Assembly: GCA_021780795.1 (NCBI GenBank)
Contig: JAJXYA010000138.1
Span: 1 to 6,325, forward strand
Source of the DNA: Bacillota bacterium
Lineage (GTDB): Bacteria; Bacillota_A; Clostridia; Clostridiales; Clostridiaceae
DNA: 6,325 bases
Direction of reading: 5' to 3'
Below are positions 5,933 through 6,325 of this stretch, one piece after another. The notes under the pieces are model-generated. The model was not told the DNA's origin and ran no database searches. It worked only from the letters and a program-made list of their open reading frames with translations. The position numbers and the translations under genes were made by a program. Each line of letters begins with the position of its first letter. Position 1 is the first letter of the stretch.

Positions 5933-5938
5933 TTTAAA

Positions 5939-6325
5939 TCACCACCTAAAAAAATAATATAATATACCTACAATTACAGATGAACCAATGCCATATACTA
6001 AAACAGGTCCAGCAATAGTAAACATTTTAGCTGCTACACCAAAAACAAATCCCTCTTTTTTAAATTCCATTGCTGGTGAAACTATTGAATTTGCAAACCC
6101 AGTAATTGGTACAACAGAGCCTGCTCCTGCAAAATCACCTAGCTTATCATATATACCTATTCCAGTAAGTATAGCTCCTATAAACACCATAACTATGGAA
6201 ACGTAAGTCCCTAGCTCATCACTTGGAATACCCATCTTAGAAAAAAAGTCGCTGATAAATTGTCCAATTACACATATTACTCCACCAACCCAAAAAGCAT
6301 TAAAACAGTGTAATGCTAAATTAGG
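5939..6325 (-). CDS. spoVAC: Stage V sporulation protein AC, C-terminal 128 residues (cut by window edge)
   Basis: The frame stays open to the right edge. The residues before the ATG at 6235 continue the family pattern (FNAFWVGGVICVIGQ, visible residues 8-22), so that ATG is internal and the gene starts outside the window, probably by a few dozen codons. The protein is hydrophobic with several membrane segments; other marks are GIGIYDKLGDFAGAGSVVPITGFAN and a hydrophobic end, YYFFRW. SpoVAC is a spore inner-membrane subunit reported in Bacillus to act as a mechanosensitive channel, consistent with dipicolinate release in germination. It is the first visible gene of spoVAC-spoVAD-spoVAE. Its closest relative in the window is SpoVAE, with the shared VGGxICVIGQ motif, IYD and a Gly-Ser-Pro segment. 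Confidence 0.93.
   Translation of the reverse strand, partial: PNLALHCFNAFWVGGVICVIGQFISDFFSKMGIPSDELGTYVSIVMVFIGAILTGIGIYDKLGDFAGAGSVVPITGFANSIVSPAMEFKKEGFVFGVAAKMFTIAGPVLVYGIGSSVIVGILYYFFRW

Noticed and set aside
6233..6235. ATG at 6235 as the start of spoVAC.
   Set aside because: The frame remains open upstream to the window edge and encodes the conserved VGGxICVIGQ membrane segment, so this methionine is internal.

Overview
The window is AT-rich DNA from a spore-forming Firmicute, most likely a Clostridium in the broad sense. The evidence is the low GC content, strong Shine-Dalgarno sites, a TTG start, and the combination of a clostridial-type HflX, YunB and a spoVAC-spoVAD-spoVAE cluster without visible Bacillus-style extra spoVA genes. 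Every coding gene seen belongs to a recognisable family. I see no phage, insertion sequence, CRISPR array or tRNA/rRNA.

Layout from left to right: (1) the 5' end of hflX on the minus strand, cut by the window edge; (2) a 122-bp divergent intergenic region with overlapping promoter candidates; (3) hpt on the plus strand, purine salvage, starting at TTG; (4) a perfect 38-nt palindrome that ends both hpt and the convergent yunB; (5) yunB on the minus strand, a membrane-anchored sporulation protein with an uncertain start; (6) a 241-bp divergent region with an extended -10 promoter and an unusual 44-bp tandem repeat that copies the ribosome-binding site; (7) pbpA on the plus strand, a class A penicillin-binding protein; (8) a bidirectional terminator hairpin; (9) the minus-strand operon spoVAC-spoVAD-spoVAE, transcribed right to left, with spoVAC cut by the right edge.

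Two themes dominate. One is sporulation: SpoVAC, SpoVAD and SpoVAE move dipicolinic acid into the developing spore and out at germination, and YunB is a mother-cell sporulation protein. The other is housekeeping: ribosome rescue GTPase, purine salvage and cell-wall synthesis. Apart from spoVACDE the genes alternate in strand and look monocistronic, and each convergent junction is closed by a single two-way terminator.

I do not see a wholly new multi-gene system. The parts most worth a second look are a RadC/JAMM-like HxHx7S metal-binding signature in the HflX N-terminal extension, the tandemly repeated pbpA leader with alternative Shine-Dalgarno pairings, and the yunB start, where the only good Shine-Dalgarno lies inside the apparent reading frame.
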